Part shown: positions 18,282 to 27,721 of the stretch, in pieces | How the letters are laid out: each line of letters opens with the position of its first letter | Numbering within the stretch: the stretch's first letter is position 1 | Assembly: GCA_031292435.1 (NCBI GenBank) | Contig: JARLHD010000381.1 | Location: forward strand, 1-57,171 | DNA length: 57,171 nt | Reading direction: 5' to 3' | From: Ignavibacteriaceae bacterium | GTDB taxonomy: Bacteria; Bacteroidota; Ignavibacteria; Ignavibacteriales; Ignavibacteriaceae | Made by a program: the position numbers and the translations under genes | The notes under the pieces: generated by a model | What the model was told of the DNA's origin: nothing | What the model saw: only the letters and a program-made list of their open reading frames with translations | Databases searched by the model: none

Positions 18282-19178
18282 ATGAAAATATTTAATTATT
18301 TACCTTCCTTATTATTCATCTGCATACTCATAGGATGTCATAAAACAAATGAACCGGATCCAGCTTATGACTCCGAAATCTCAAACTGGCATAATAAAAG
18401 GATAGCAAATCTTAAAAAAGAAACCGGGTGGCTTAACCTTGCAGGATTGTATTGGCTCAAACAAGGCGAAAATACATTCGGTAGCGATCCTTCAAATTAC
18501 ATTAAATTCCCGACCAATGCACCTTCTAAAATCGGCTCTATTATTCTCACTGATTCAGTCGCACAATTAAAAGCAAACGAAAATATTGACGTAACCATAA
18601 ATGATAATAAAGTAAAAAATGCTTTACTTCAAAATGATCTTAGCGGCAGCCCGACGATCATGTCTACAGCATCATACAAATGGTTTATTATAAAGCGTGG
18701 AAACAAATATGGAATTCGCCTACGCGATCTTAACTCCCCATTAGTAAAAAGCTTTCCTGGTATAGAGACCTACCCGGTTGATAAATCCTGGAGGATCGAA
18801 GCATCTTTTGTTAAATTCACTCAACCGCGTAAAATAATGGTCCCAACAATACTCGGAACTATGGAGGAAAATATATCCAATGGTAATCTCACATTTACAA
18901 AGGATGGAAATCCATATTCATTAGTCCCTATCGTTGAAGATAATAGCTACTTTATAATATTTGCTGATCAAACAAATGGTGAAGATACATACGGGGCAGG
19001 GAGGTTCCTTTATGCGTCATTACCCGATTCAAATGGAAAAGTAATACTCGATTTTAACAAAGCATATAATCCACCTTGCGCTTTTACAGAATATGCAACT
19101 TGCCCTCTTCCACCCAAGGATAATTATTTACATCTGAAAATAACGGCAGGTGAAAAGAAATATGGACATGGACATTAA
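18282..19178 (+). CDS. DUF1684 lipoprotein
   Basis: The N-terminus is a lipoprotein signal peptide with a Cys at residue 19 (ILIGCHKTN). The body matches DUF1684: an early segment, KKETGWLNLAGLYWLKQGENTFG, in which a Trp/Leu-rich start is followed by Gly, and the conserved late block with DFNKAYNPPCAFTEYATCPLPP and a terminal GEKKYGHGH. The family is widespread in Bacteroidota and Actinobacteria and has no established function. The gene starts 36 nt after mbfA and may be the last gene of that transcript. Confidence 0.85.
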   Translation: MKIFNYLPSLLFICILIGCHKTNEPDPAYDSEISNWHNKRIANLKKETGWLNLAGLYWLKQGENTFGSDPSNYIKFPTNAPSKIGSIILTDSVAQLKANENIDVTINDNKVKNALLQNDLSGSPTIMSTASYKWFIIKRGNKYGIRLRDLNSPLVKSFPGIETYPVDKSWRIEASFVKFTQPRKIMVPTILGTMEENISNGNLTFTKDGNPYSLVPIVEDNSYFIIFADQTNGEDTYGAGRFLYASLPDSNGKVILDFNKAYNPPCAFTEYATCPLPPKDNYLHLKITAGEKKYGHGH

Positions 19179-19602
19179 TCAATTTTCCGGCAGTCTATGC
19201 ATATAAAGGGAATAGTAAGCTTCAGTTCCCCTTTTGATCTGGCATAACTATTCAGCTTATCCTCAAGTAAAGAAAATATTTTGTTCCTCCTGTCTGATGG
19301 TACTATCTTAACCCAGCTCTCTAAAAAAGCAAGCTTAATAAAATGATGATTAAGAAAGGCAGTTCCATTAAGATACCGCATATAAAAGCTCTTCTGAATA
19401 ATTTTCTTAATTGATAAATGGCTCTCTCTAACCTGATCCAAGTTCTCCTTCAAAGATTTCCTTTTCTCTTTAATGTGCTCACTCAAACTATCGTGTCCAG
19501 TAAAACCTCTCCAAAATAACTTGACCATAACGGCATCTCGTCAAATGCAGATATTATCGCAGGGTCATTTAAATCATATTTCTGTTTCAAATAATTTGTC
19601 AT
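19175..19602 (-). pseudogene. Remnant of a class I SAM-dependent methyltransferase
   Basis: Two frames carry the ends of one family. From ATG 19602 the first 39 codons read as a methyltransferase N-terminus (KYDLNDPAIISAFDEMPLWS, then YFGEVLLDTI) and stop at TGA 19485-19483. In another frame, from about 19490 to TAA 19177-19175, comes the matching C-terminus (LNHHFIKLAFLESWVKIVP, LKLTIPFICIDCRKI). The SAM-binding core with its glycine-rich loop, some 120-150 residues, is missing. An internal deletion that also shifted the frame explains this best. The segment from ATG 19528 could still be read as a 117-residue protein but would lack any catalytic part. Confidence 0.65.
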
Positions 19603-19639
19603 ATTTATTCTTCTACAATTATTATATAAACATTATATC

Positions 19640-20269
19640 CTATAAACGATTGTATACCCTCTTCTTCTTCGGCGTATATAATCCTTCCGGTACCGATCCA
19701 GCGAAACATAAATCAATCAATTCACCATCTGCTATACTCAGATTAAGCTGGGTTTTCCTATCCATAATTCTATGATGCTTTACGAAATAAAGATAATCTC
19801 CTATGTAATCAAGATTGTCATCCGTAAACATCCAGTTCAGTTTATCAAAGCGTGCGAGATTAACTGGATTGGAATAACTACGCAGGGTTTTCTCTCCAAT
19901 AGTGTTAAAATAAAATTCAAAAAACGATAGAATAAGCTCCTTCAATGTTTTAAATACCGGCTCACGGAATCTCAGCATTGTCGTATTGGATTTAGCAACT
20001 GCCCCAAAACAATTATTATGTTTAAACAAAGCCACTATATGGTCATCATCATTTACTGCCATAAGATCAACAATAAGCGGTTTATGCCCCAATTCCCTTA
20101 AAGCTGCGGCAGCAAAAAGAGCCCCCTCAAAACAATTAGCTTTTTGCAATCGAAGCACCTTCCCGGGTGAGTTTGTCCCCTTATCTGGATTATATCTCAG
20201 TTTGTTTAGAAATAACTGAATATCATGCGGTTTCTTAAATTGTTTTAACTGATTTAGGTTTGAATTCAT
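19640..20269 (-). CDS. Transglutaminase-like (papain-fold) protein of unknown function
   Basis: A Cys in the helix KANCFEGALFAAAALRELG, followed by a strand and a His in DDDHIVALF about 40 residues later, looks like the Cys-His part of a transglutaminase-like or papain-type fold; a third residue is not clear. The Asp/Tyr-rich C-terminal half ends with GLYTPKKKRVY. No signal peptide, so probably cytoplasmic. I start at ATG 20269; a longer reading from 20299 adds ten hydrophobic residues without support. Substrate unknown. The methyltransferase remnant lies downstream on the same strand. Confidence 0.65.
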   Translation of the reverse strand: MNSNLNQLKQFKKPHDIQLFLNKLRYNPDKGTNSPGKVLRLQKANCFEGALFAAAALRELGHKPLIVDLMAVNDDDHIVALFKHNNCFGAVAKSNTTMLRFREPVFKTLKELILSFFEFYFNTIGEKTLRSYSNPVNLARFDKLNWMFTDDNLDYIGDYLYFVKHHRIMDRKTQLNLSIADGELIDLCFAGSVPEGLYTPKKKRVYNRL

Positions 20270-20299
20270 AATATCAACATAAATAATTATTAAAAACAA

Positions 20300-20580
20300 T
20301 AATAAAATAGTATTAAAAATTTACATTATTTAACAATTTAGCCTCCATTTACTTCATAATGACATTTACCGCCCTCATGGATTACTCCTTCTCGACTCAA
20401 TATGCCAATAGAATGCCAATAGATCAGCATTACCAATTATTAGGGGAGTGTAAATAATTCTGTGTAAATGGAAGAGGGAGTATAAATAATTCCGGATAAT
20501 TGGACATTATCTCTGGAAAATTTTATTGATATTAGCTCAATTATTCCCTTAATTAAAAACAATAATATAAATAACCTTGA
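20300..20580. other. AT-rich non-coding stretch with short direct repeats
   Basis: No coding frame is visible. It contains a perfect 11-bp direct repeat at 20402-20423 and two similar segments (GGGAGTGTAAATAATTC near 20443 and GGGAGTATAAATAATTC near 20475). The promoters of the divergent genes on either side must lie here, but I cannot point to them. Confidence 0.55.
20402..20423. repeat. Two tandem 11-bp units (ATGCCAATAGA)
   Basis: Two perfect adjacent copies at 20402-20412 and 20413-20423, in the gap between divergent genes. The period is the same as in the repeats at 2564-2596 and 51694-51725. Confidence 0.85.
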
Positions 20581-20622
20581 GGCATCGCCCTGTTCTATAA
20601 TCGATATATTCAAATTCTCTTT

Positions 20623-22863
20623 TTGTTAGTTTCATTCATTCCTGATGTCCATTCACAGAATTTAATAAAAGACTTTCCCGGTATTCCGGTAATAGCATCT
20701 TATTGGTTCGGATACGATTCCCGGGATCCCCATATCTACGATTCCATGAAAGCAATGGGTGTGAATATCTTTATTCAGGGAATTGACGATCCCTCTAACA
20801 TTAGCTCTGTAAAAAATAAAAATATGAAGTTAATCGCCATAAATAATATGAACGAAAACTGGATTCAATATTATACCGATGCAAAATATTCTGTCTGGAA
20901 AACTGTAGGCACCCTGGATAATGCACGCTACCTTCAGCACGATCCCTTAATTATGGAAGTTCAAACTGCCGGTCTAAATAATTATATTAGACTTAAATCC
21001 GCCGCAGCATGTTCTGGTTTTCATGGCACCCTGATCTGGAGCCCCTTTTATAATCAGGAACTGATTCATTATGTTAATTCAGATGATATTCAATACCGCG
21101 CAGAATTTAATTTGAAGCTGGAAAATAATTTCACTCACCAGGATTCAACCTCCTTTGTCGATAATCCTATAAGCAATGATACTCTATGCATTTTGCAGGT
21201 TACAAAATCCCAACAGGGATCAGGATATAATATTAAACCTTCAATTCCTATAAAACAGTTATTTGTTAAACGAAGTGACTTCCCTGAATTAAATCAATTC
21301 AAAACATTCCTTCTTGATTATAAATTGAAAGATGAGCTCACGTCAAGTCTACCTGATACATCTCAACATCCGACTAATAATGGTGTTATTTTAAGAACTT
21401 CAGGCGGATATATTCAGTTTAAAGTAATATGGACAGGCAATCCAAATTATCTGCTCTCTATTGATAGTATAATTATTTCTGATCAAAGAGGACGCGATCT
21501 TAAAAATCCATCCTCAAATGCACTTGCTGAAATTACTAAGCAGGTAAATAATTTCCCCATCCCTTCCACTGATATACTCGGTTGGCTGGGCATAGATGAA
21601 CCTGACTCCTTCGATGATTATGAACCAATGAGGATAGTCGATTCTCTCATAAACAACTTGCATCCTTACCAATCTGTATTCTATCCGATCATGGGCAAAT
21701 GGGACGGCGCCTATGAAAGCCGGAATAATCCATGGGGCACTTATATGTTGAGCCCTTGGAAAGAAATAAGTAAAAGGCTCGATATAAATAAAATAAATAT
21801 TATTCAGGATTATTATTATCTGGATTACCCTTATCAATCTAACACTTCTTCTTCTGATGGAAAAACCCCTTGTAGTTGTATAGATTTTCGTGCAAAGAAT
21901 ATTGATATTGCTGGAGAGTTAAATTATAAACAAGCCTATAACCTAAATCATAACTTCGGCGTTAGTCTGCAATGTGGATGTATTCATAATGCCCAGGCTG
22001 TTGAGCGCGATATAGAGCCATGTGAATTAAAATATGAAGCAAATCTTGCCATGCTCTATGGTGCTAAATTCTTATCACTTTATACATATTTTGCTGAACG
22101 CAAAGTGAATGATCTCTCAGGCACCGGCACTGTTCATGCAATAATTGATACCTGGCCTGACTACTCCCTTCATTATACTACCAAATATTATATGTTCTAT
22201 GATACCCTTAAACCAAGATTAACTGGTCTGTTCGGCAAAACTATAAAATCCCTGATCCCTGTTACGCAACACGTAGGATCAGATGGTATCAATATTACTG
22301 CTCCTTTGCCCCATCATCCATTTATTAATATTAACCTAAATAACAATCAGGAATGTTTAGCATATATAAATCCGATCAAAGATGTTGACCCGCAGAATTA
22401 TTATATAGATTACGGTTACTTCAAGGATAGTACAAATGATCCTTCCCGGAAATATTTTATGATTATAAATCGATATTATTCTGCGGCTATATGTCATGAA
22501 ATAGGATTAAGTTCTTTAACAGGTTATACAAACTGGAATCTGACAAATTACTCTGACACAGTTAGTATTACCATTCAGGCCATAAATGGTAATTCCCATT
22601 TCATCGATACCATTTATGTCGGCGATGCAGGACTCTATAGTGTCATGCCTGTTGTTAAATACGGCGGTGTCATTAAATATGATGAAACTATCTCCGGTAC
22701 AAATACTCTCAATGCACCAATGATAATAAAATCCGGCTCAACTCTCACAGTAAATGGAACATATAACATAAATGCAAATATTACTGTTGAACATGGAGCC
22801 AATCTTCTCGTTTCTCCCAATGGGCTTCTGAACACTGTTCCTGGCATTTCAGTTATCAGATAA
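20623..22863 (+). CDS. Large secreted protein of unknown function, possible glycosidase-like barrel
   Basis: I cannot name a family. The region after the N-terminus reads like an exported enzyme: many aromatic residues and a central WLGIDEPDSFDDYEP segment with acidic residues at a strand end, as in TIM-barrel glycosidases. A C-terminal stretch (about residues 690-746) has repetitive beta structure of the STLTVNGTYNINANITVEHG type, common in surface proteins of this group. The start is unclear. The frame is open from 20581, there is no ATG before residue 40, and TTG 20623 leaves only half a signal peptide (LVSFIPDVHSQ). An ATT or other unusual start upstream near 20608 would give a full one. 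No sorting domain of type IX secretion is seen. Confidence 0.7.
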   Translation: MLVSFIPDVHSQNLIKDFPGIPVIASYWFGYDSRDPHIYDSMKAMGVNIFIQGIDDPSNISSVKNKNMKLIAINNMNENWIQYYTDAKYSVWKTVGTLDNARYLQHDPLIMEVQTAGLNNYIRLKSAAACSGFHGTLIWSPFYNQELIHYVNSDDIQYRAEFNLKLENNFTHQDSTSFVDNPISNDTLCILQVTKSQQGSGYNIKPSIPIKQLFVKRSDFPELNQFKTFLLDYKLKDELTSSLPDTSQHPTNNGVILRTSGGYIQFKVIWTGNPNYLLSIDSIIISDQRGRDLKNPSSNALAEITKQVNNFPIPSTDILGWLGIDEPDSFDDYEPMRIVDSLINNLHPYQSVFYPIMGKWDGAYESRNNPWGTYMLSPWKEISKRLDINKINIIQDYYYLDYPYQSNTSSSDGKTPCSCIDFRAKNIDIAGELNYKQAYNLNHNFGVSLQCGCIHNAQAVERDIEPCELKYEANLAMLYGAKFLSLYTYFAERKVNDLSGTGTVHAIIDTWPDYSLHYTTKYYMFYDTLKPRLTGLFGKTIKSLIPVTQHVGSDGINITAPLPHHPFININLNNNQECLAYINPIKDVDPQNYYIDYGYFKDSTNDPSRKYFMIINRYYSAAICHEIGLSSLTGYTNWNLTNYSDTVSITIQAINGNSHFIDTIYVGDAGLYSVMPVVKYGGVIKYDETISGTNTLNAPMIIKSGSTLTVNGTYNINANITVEHGANLLVSPNGLLNTVPGISVIR

Positions 22864-23106
22864 TTAGTTGATAACATTTAAAGTTGGAACAATTGTGAAA
22901 AACATTCTGTTTCAACTTACTGGCTTTGTGTGTTATAACACGGAACAATATTTAATAATTAAATAATATTATTCGATTTTAATATTTAAACGGTGGTATT
23001 TACAAATATCAGCTTAAAACAAATAATTATAAGCCAAATAAGATGATTCTCCTATCATAATTATTTGAAAGATTTAGCTGTTCGTATATTGCCATCGATA
23101 CACCCA
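22864..23106. other. Non-coding stretch after the secreted protein gene
   Basis: No coding frame. An imperfect 10-bp inverted repeat (22881-22890 with 22909-22918) lies just after the stop but has no T-tract. The rest is AT-rich with nothing recognisable, up to the terminator at 23107. Confidence 0.5.
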
Positions 23107-23135
23107 AGCCGTTAGTTAATACTAACGGCTTTTAT
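23107..23135 (+). terminator. Rho-independent terminator
   Basis: A perfect 10-bp stem, AGCCGTTAGT/ACTAACGGCT (23107-23116, 23121-23130), with loop TAAT is followed by TTTATT. It lies about 245 nt after the secreted protein gene, far enough that an unrecognised small RNA between them is possible. Confidence 0.8.
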
Positions 23136-23233
23136 TCGTTCATAATTTACCATTATTCCTTTATCAAACTTAATTTAATTATTATAATACGTAAATAACT
23201 CCCGCTAACCTTAAAATTTAAGGAATCGAATAA

Positions 23234-23716
23234 ATGAAAAACCTGCCTGCCTATAATTATAAAGGTGCCCGCTCTTTAACCTTATTGCATGAAGATCATA
23301 TGAAATCTTTCTTACGTGCATGGGAAAAAGCCAAAACAGCAAATATTAAACTTCCTGAAACCGAAGATGAGGATTATCAATCCTTGGAAACTATTCTGTT
23401 CCATGTATTAAGAGCATCTATGAGATATATGGTCTGGATTTGCAGTAAACTTAACCTTAGTGATCCTCAAATTGATCCTCCTCCTCCTTTATCTGAAATT
23501 CAATTAAAATCAGGGGAGTACTTGAAACATCTCCTTAAAAGATGGCGGCTGCCTTTAGTTGATGTTCCTGAAGATTTATTCTTTGGCACAAGTTATAAAT
23601 CTAATTGGGGTGATGAATTTTGTATAGATGCTATGCTCGAACATGCGGTAATGCATCCCATTCGCCATGAGTTCCAATTAAAGAACCTCATTAAAACAGC
23701 AAAATCTAAAACTTGA
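23234..23716 (+). CDS. DinB-like four-helix protein
   Basis: 160 residues, all helical. His residues sit at DinB-type positions: LLHEDHMKSFL at about residue 20, ILFHVLRASMRYM near 54, and MLEHAVMHPIRHEFQL near the end, where H-xxx-H pairs usually bind a metal. DinB/YfiT family members are metal-dependent thiol transferases or have unknown roles. Start ATG 23234 is preceded by a weak AAGGAATCG. No functional link with the neighbours is evident. Confidence 0.7.
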   Translation: MKNLPAYNYKGARSLTLLHEDHMKSFLRAWEKAKTANIKLPETEDEDYQSLETILFHVLRASMRYMVWICSKLNLSDPQIDPPPPLSEIQLKSGEYLKHLLKRWRLPLVDVPEDLFFGTSYKSNWGDEFCIDAMLEHAVMHPIRHEFQLKNLIKTAKSKT

Positions 23717-23837
23717 GATATCAACACTTTCCATTTAAATGTTTGAATGCCTGATTGAAAATAATATGATTGGTATAAATCAATATGAATTTTAATTATT
23801 ATTAATATCTTATAACTCTAATTTGTAAGGATGTCCT

Positions 23838-24368
23838 ATGAAATATTTTATCGGTGCTGCATCTATGGTTATAATTATCCTTATAGGCTCTTTTGTATTT
23901 ATCTATTCAGGCCTGTATAATATGAGCGCAACCTCTCACCATAATAAACTTACTTTGTGGATGATAAATACTCTGAGAGATAAGTCAATGGAATATCATG
24001 CTAACGATCCTTCTATAAATCCACCCGATCTTTCTGATACTTCTTTAATCAAAATAGGATATGTACATTATAGGAAAATGTGCGTCGGATGCCACGGCGC
24101 ACCTGGTAGAGATCAGGGTGAAATTGCTCAAAAAGGGTTTTATCCACATCCTCCTCTACTCGTTAAGACCGCTAAAGAATTTACACCAAAACAGTTATTT
24201 TGGATAATTAAAAATGGATACAAGATGACAGCTATGCCTGCATTTGGTACTACTCATTCTGATGATGAGATTTGGGCTTTGGTATCCATTGTACAGAAAC
24301 TTCCTTCTATTTCAAAAGAACAATTTCAATTGATGGAAATCCAGACAAAAGGCATGACTGTCGAGTAA
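23838..24368 (+). CDS. Membrane-anchored monoheme cytochrome c
   Basis: An N-terminal hydrophobic helix (about residues 4-26) acts as an anchor or signal. The heme-binding motif CVGCH lies in KMCVGCHGAPGRDQ near residue 80, and the Met axial ligand in MPAFGTT near residue 135, the class I cytochrome c pattern. It would work on the periplasmic side as an electron carrier. AAGGA lies before the ATG. The next gene starts 6 nt after its stop, but no oxidase or dehydrogenase partner is nearby. Confidence 0.9.
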   Translation: MKYFIGAASMVIIILIGSFVFIYSGLYNMSATSHHNKLTLWMINTLRDKSMEYHANDPSINPPDLSDTSLIKIGYVHYRKMCVGCHGAPGRDQGEIAQKGFYPHPPLLVKTAKEFTPKQLFWIIKNGYKMTAMPAFGTTHSDDEIWALVSIVQKLPSISKEQFQLMEIQTKGMTVE

Positions 24369-24374
24369 TAAGCT

Positions 24375-24935
24375 GTGAGAAAAGTTATATTCCAAAATCT
24401 TATATCGCTAGACGGCTATTATGAAGGTCCAAACAAAGAATTAGATTGGCATAATGTCGATTCTGAATTTAATGATTTTGCTATCGCATTCCTTAATTCG
24501 ATTGACACTATCATGTTCGGACGTGTGACATATCAAATGATGGCTGAATATTGGCCTTCTTCCACTGCAATTAAAAATGATCCTGTCATTGCTGAAAAAA
24601 TGAATACACTATTAAAGATCGTATTTTCTAAATCATTAAAAAAAGCTGAATGGAATAATACTCGCCTGATTAATAAAAATGTTCCTGATGAAATCAAAAA
24701 ATTAAAACAACAGTCTGGCAAGGATATTGCCATATTCGGTAGCTCAGATCTCGCTTTGTCACTAATCCCTCATGATCTGATTGATGAATTCAGAATAATG
24801 GTTAATCCTTTCATTTTAGGCAATGGTAAATCATTGTTGAAGGGACTTAAAACAAGACTTAAATTAAAACTTCTTAATACAAAAATATTTCGTTCTGGAA
24901 ATGTATTACTTTATTACGAATCCGCTAAAGAATAA
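24375..24935 (+). CDS. Dihydrofolate reductase family protein (RibD C-terminal domain type)
   Basis: Starts with GTG at 24375, 6 nt after the cytochrome gene. The pattern VIFQNLISLDGYYEGP at the N-terminus, DTIMFGRVTYQMMAEYW in the middle and IFGSSDLALSLIPHDLIDEF near the end is typical of small DHFR-like NADPH-dependent reductases (YwjB/YyaP group). True folate reduction is unlikely to be its job, since this subgroup is distinct from FolA. 186 residues, cytoplasmic. Confidence 0.88.
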   Translation: MRKVIFQNLISLDGYYEGPNKELDWHNVDSEFNDFAIAFLNSIDTIMFGRVTYQMMAEYWPSSTAIKNDPVIAEKMNTLLKIVFSKSLKKAEWNNTRLINKNVPDEIKKLKQQSGKDIAIFGSSDLALSLIPHDLIDEFRIMVNPFILGNGKSLLKGLKTRLKLKLLNTKIFRSGNVLLYYESAKE

Positions 24936-25081
24936 ACATGTAGCACAACCAGGCATGAATTAATAGTCATATTTCATGGAACAATACTACTTTTATTAGA
25001 GTAAATGGAAAAGTAATTTCTATTTCTCAAACTATAATGTTAAAGAATAAAATAAATATTTAAGTTAATAGAGAAAATGCC

Positions 25082-25537
25082 ATGACAAATAATAATATTA
25101 TTAGCAAACTTCTTATAGGAACTAATCCAACTCTGTTTAATATTTGTATTTTGTTATTGCGGTTATGTGTTGGTGTGATCTTATTTGTTGCCGGATCTGG
25201 TAAGGTGATGGGGTGGTTCGGTGGTTTTGGAATTCAGACGACTCTCTATTATTTCGTTACAAAACAGGGGTTTTCGGTACTTCTCACTTATATGAGTGCT
25301 TATACTGAATTTATAGGTGGATTTCTGCTTGTTTTAGGTCTACTCACAAGACCTGCAGCATTTGCAGTTATGATCAATATGACCGTTGCAGGTATAGTTT
25401 CTATACCTCGGGGATTTGTAACTGGTGCTGCATATCCCTTTTCTCTTTTCGTTAGTGCTATCATTATTCTCATTGCAGGACCAATGTTATTTAGCCTGGA
25501 TTCTCTGATCTTCATGAATAGATCAAAATACTATTAA
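25082..25537 (+). CDS. DoxX-family membrane protein
   Basis: Four hydrophobic segments in 151 residues. Family hallmarks are LLRLCVGVILFVAGSGKVMG in the first helix, YTEFIGGFLLVLGLLTRPAA in the middle and FSLDSLIF at the end. DoxX-like proteins are inner membrane proteins linked to thiosulfate:quinone oxidation or, in mycobacteria, to redox and thiol stress; the precise role here is unknown. It stands alone, with 146 and 174 nt gaps on either side. Confidence 0.9.
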   Translation: MTNNNIISKLLIGTNPTLFNICILLLRLCVGVILFVAGSGKVMGWFGGFGIQTTLYYFVTKQGFSVLLTYMSAYTEFIGGFLLVLGLLTRPAAFAVMINMTVAGIVSIPRGFVTGAAYPFSLFVSAIIILIAGPMLFSLDSLIFMNRSKYY

Positions 25538-25711
25538 TTTACAATATGATATCCTTTTCATTATCATTTGCTTTGAATATAGCATACTAATTTACTTATC
25601 CTGTATTTCATCCGTTAATCACCTATTTATGTGTTACTAAATAAACTTGAGTTTATTCTCGGAACATAATCCAGTTGAAATGTTATAATGTGAAACGTTA
25701 ATAGGAATATA

Positions 25712-26851
25712 ATGAAAGTTGCATATTTTAATGGAACTATGAAAAAAGAACATGATGGGGTTACTCGTGTTCTTTATCGGTTAATTGATGAAATAATTAG
25801 AACAAAACAAATTGACCCCCTCTTTATTTCAGCTATCGTCCCTCCGGTTGAAGAACAGCCGGTAGAAATGTTTCATGTGCCATCATTCGCTTTTCCTGGA
25901 TATAAAGATTATCGTGTAGCTGTTCCCGGAAGAATATTCTTTGAGAACAAACTGAATAACTTTAATCCTGACTTGATTCATATCAATAGTCCTTGCCCGT
26001 TAGGTTATGCTGCGGTTAAATATGGCATGGCAAAAAATATTCCTGTGGTTGCTACTTACCATACCCACTTTCCAAGTTATGCAAAATATTATAATGTAAA
26101 AGCTCTTGAAATATTTGGTTGGGATTATTTAAGAAACTTATATAATAAATGTCAAACTGTTTATGTACCTTCTTTGCCCATTCTTGACGAATTAAAAAAT
26201 CATGGCTTTGAAACAGTTGAATATCTTCCTCATGGTGTAGATACTAAATTATTTAACCCTTCTGCTAAATCTGATATGTGGAAAAGCAATTTCGCGATCG
26301 AAGGTAAGTTTGCTCTGTTATTTGCTGGACGGCTTGTATGGGAAAAAGGTTTGAGAACTTTAGTAGATACTTATTCTGTATTATCTGGACAAAGGACAGA
26401 TATTAAGTTTGTCCTTGCCGGTGACGGTCCTCTAAAAGACGAATTAATATCATTGATGCCGGATGCAATTTTCCTTGGTCAGCAGCCCGTAAATGATCTG
26501 GCGGTTTCATTCGCCTCCTCTGATATATTCGTGTTCCCCTCCACTACAGAAACATTCGGGAATGTTACCCTTGAAGCCATGGCTTCAGGACTCCCTCCCG
26601 TCTGTGTCAAAGAGGGAGGTGCCTATGGTATTATTCAAAATAGTAAAACTGGATTAATTGCTAAACCTCGTGATCCTTCTGATATTGCTGATAAAATAAA
26701 TATACTTCTTAATAATTCTGATTATAAAAATACTTTATCTTCTAACGCTTTATTGTTTGCCAAAACTCAAAGCTGGGAAAATAATTTTAAGAAATTATTC
26801 CGGAGTTATGAATCTATTGTTCATAATTATAACCTCAGATCCGTAGCCTGA
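25712..26851 (+). CDS. Glycosyltransferase family 4 (GT-B fold)
   Basis: A nucleotide-sugar-dependent transferase of the type that builds glycolipids or polysaccharides at the inner membrane. It resembles GDP-mannose-dependent alpha-mannosyltransferases: YHTHFPSYAKYY in the acceptor half, LPHGVDTKLF at the linker, FAGRLVWEKGLRTLVD and the donor-binding block FPSTTETFGNVTLEAMASG with the two Glu of the EX7E motif. 379 residues. ATG 25712; no Shine-Dalgarno of note. The donor sugar is an inference. Confidence 0.88.
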   Translation: MKVAYFNGTMKKEHDGVTRVLYRLIDEIIRTKQIDPLFISAIVPPVEEQPVEMFHVPSFAFPGYKDYRVAVPGRIFFENKLNNFNPDLIHINSPCPLGYAAVKYGMAKNIPVVATYHTHFPSYAKYYNVKALEIFGWDYLRNLYNKCQTVYVPSLPILDELKNHGFETVEYLPHGVDTKLFNPSAKSDMWKSNFAIEGKFALLFAGRLVWEKGLRTLVDTYSVLSGQRTDIKFVLAGDGPLKDELISLMPDAIFLGQQPVNDLAVSFASSDIFVFPSTTETFGNVTLEAMASGLPPVCVKEGGAYGIIQNSKTGLIAKPRDPSDIADKINILLNNSDYKNTLSSNALLFAKTQSWENNFKKLFRSYESIVHNYNLRSVA

Positions 26852-26919
26852 CATATCTCTTTCGTTTATGTCCATTTAATGCCAATTATTATTATTTTTG
26901 AATAATAATTTGGTGAAGC

Positions 26920-27600
26920 ATGAGAATTAAATCAATAATATTTGGTGCAACCGGTATGGTTGGTGAGGGGGTTCTCCTTCACACTTTGGATCATCCTGAT
27001 GTCGGATCTGTATTAGTCGTCGGCAGAAGACCATGTGGTATTGTCCATAATAAATTAAAGGAAGTAATTTATAATGATTTCTTTAATTTTACTTCTATCA
27101 AGGAACAGCTAAAAGGCTATAATGCTTGCTTCTTCTGTCTGGGTACCTCATCTCTAGGCATGAAAGAAAAAGATTATTATCAGGTTACATACGAATTAAC
27201 TTTGCAGGCAGCATCTGTTTTATCAGAACTAAATCCTGACATGACTTTCTGTTATGTCTCTGGAGCTGGAACAGATAGTTCCGAAAAAGGACGGTTAATG
27301 TGGGCTCGTGTAAAAGGGAAAACTGAGAATCAATTATTGACTTTTCCATTTAAAGCAGCATATTTGTTCAGACCTGGATTTATGCAACCTGTCAAAGGTC
27401 AGAAAAATCCGAATCGGTTATTCAAAATGATGGGCTATATATATCCATTATTCAAACTTCTATTTCCAAATGCTGGCTGTAAACTACAGGATCTTGCTTC
27501 AGCAATGATAATATGTTCTAAAGTTGGTTATACAAAACATATTCTTGAAAATAAAGATATAGATTTCCTTGCTGGAACTGATATTCGCAGCAGTTCCTGA
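26920..27600 (+). CDS. NAD(P)-binding short epimerase/oxidoreductase-like protein
   Basis: The Rossmann start GATGMVGEG at residues 9-17 is followed by a compact 226-residue body with CFFCLGTSSLGMKEKDYYQVTYE and FCYVSGAGTDSSEKGRLMWARVKGKTE. The Ser...K placement resembles atypical SDR (HTATIP2/TIP30 or NAD(P)H-binding group). The usual YxxxK is replaced by a W-A-R-V-K segment. The reaction is unknown. It lies 68 nt after the glycosyltransferase. Confidence 0.8.
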   Translation: MRIKSIIFGATGMVGEGVLLHTLDHPDVGSVLVVGRRPCGIVHNKLKEVIYNDFFNFTSIKEQLKGYNACFFCLGTSSLGMKEKDYYQVTYELTLQAASVLSELNPDMTFCYVSGAGTDSSEKGRLMWARVKGKTENQLLTFPFKAAYLFRPGFMQPVKGQKNPNRLFKMMGYIYPLFKLLFPNAGCKLQDLASAMIICSKVGYTKHILENKDIDFLAGTDIRSSS

Positions 27601-27721
27601 TATCTAAATTACCATAACACCTGCCTGTATCTGTTTATAATATATAAGTTTCCAATTGAATTGATAGTTCTTATGTAATTTAATAGATTAGATCACATAA
27701 ATAAATAAAATCGAGAATCAG

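Noticed and set aside
19175..19528. Intact 117-residue gene or transposase fragment
   Set aside because: The C-terminal sequence fits the end of a methyltransferase whose N-terminus lies just upstream in another frame; no transposase motif or terminal repeats are visible.
22881..22918. Terminator of the large secreted protein gene
   Set aside because: The inverted repeat has an 18-nt loop, a wobble pair and no T-tract; the hairpin at 23107 is a much better terminator.
24375..24935. Folate-type dihydrofolate reductase (folA)
   Set aside because: The motifs fit the RibD C-terminal/YwjB-like group rather than FolA, so no folA symbol is given.
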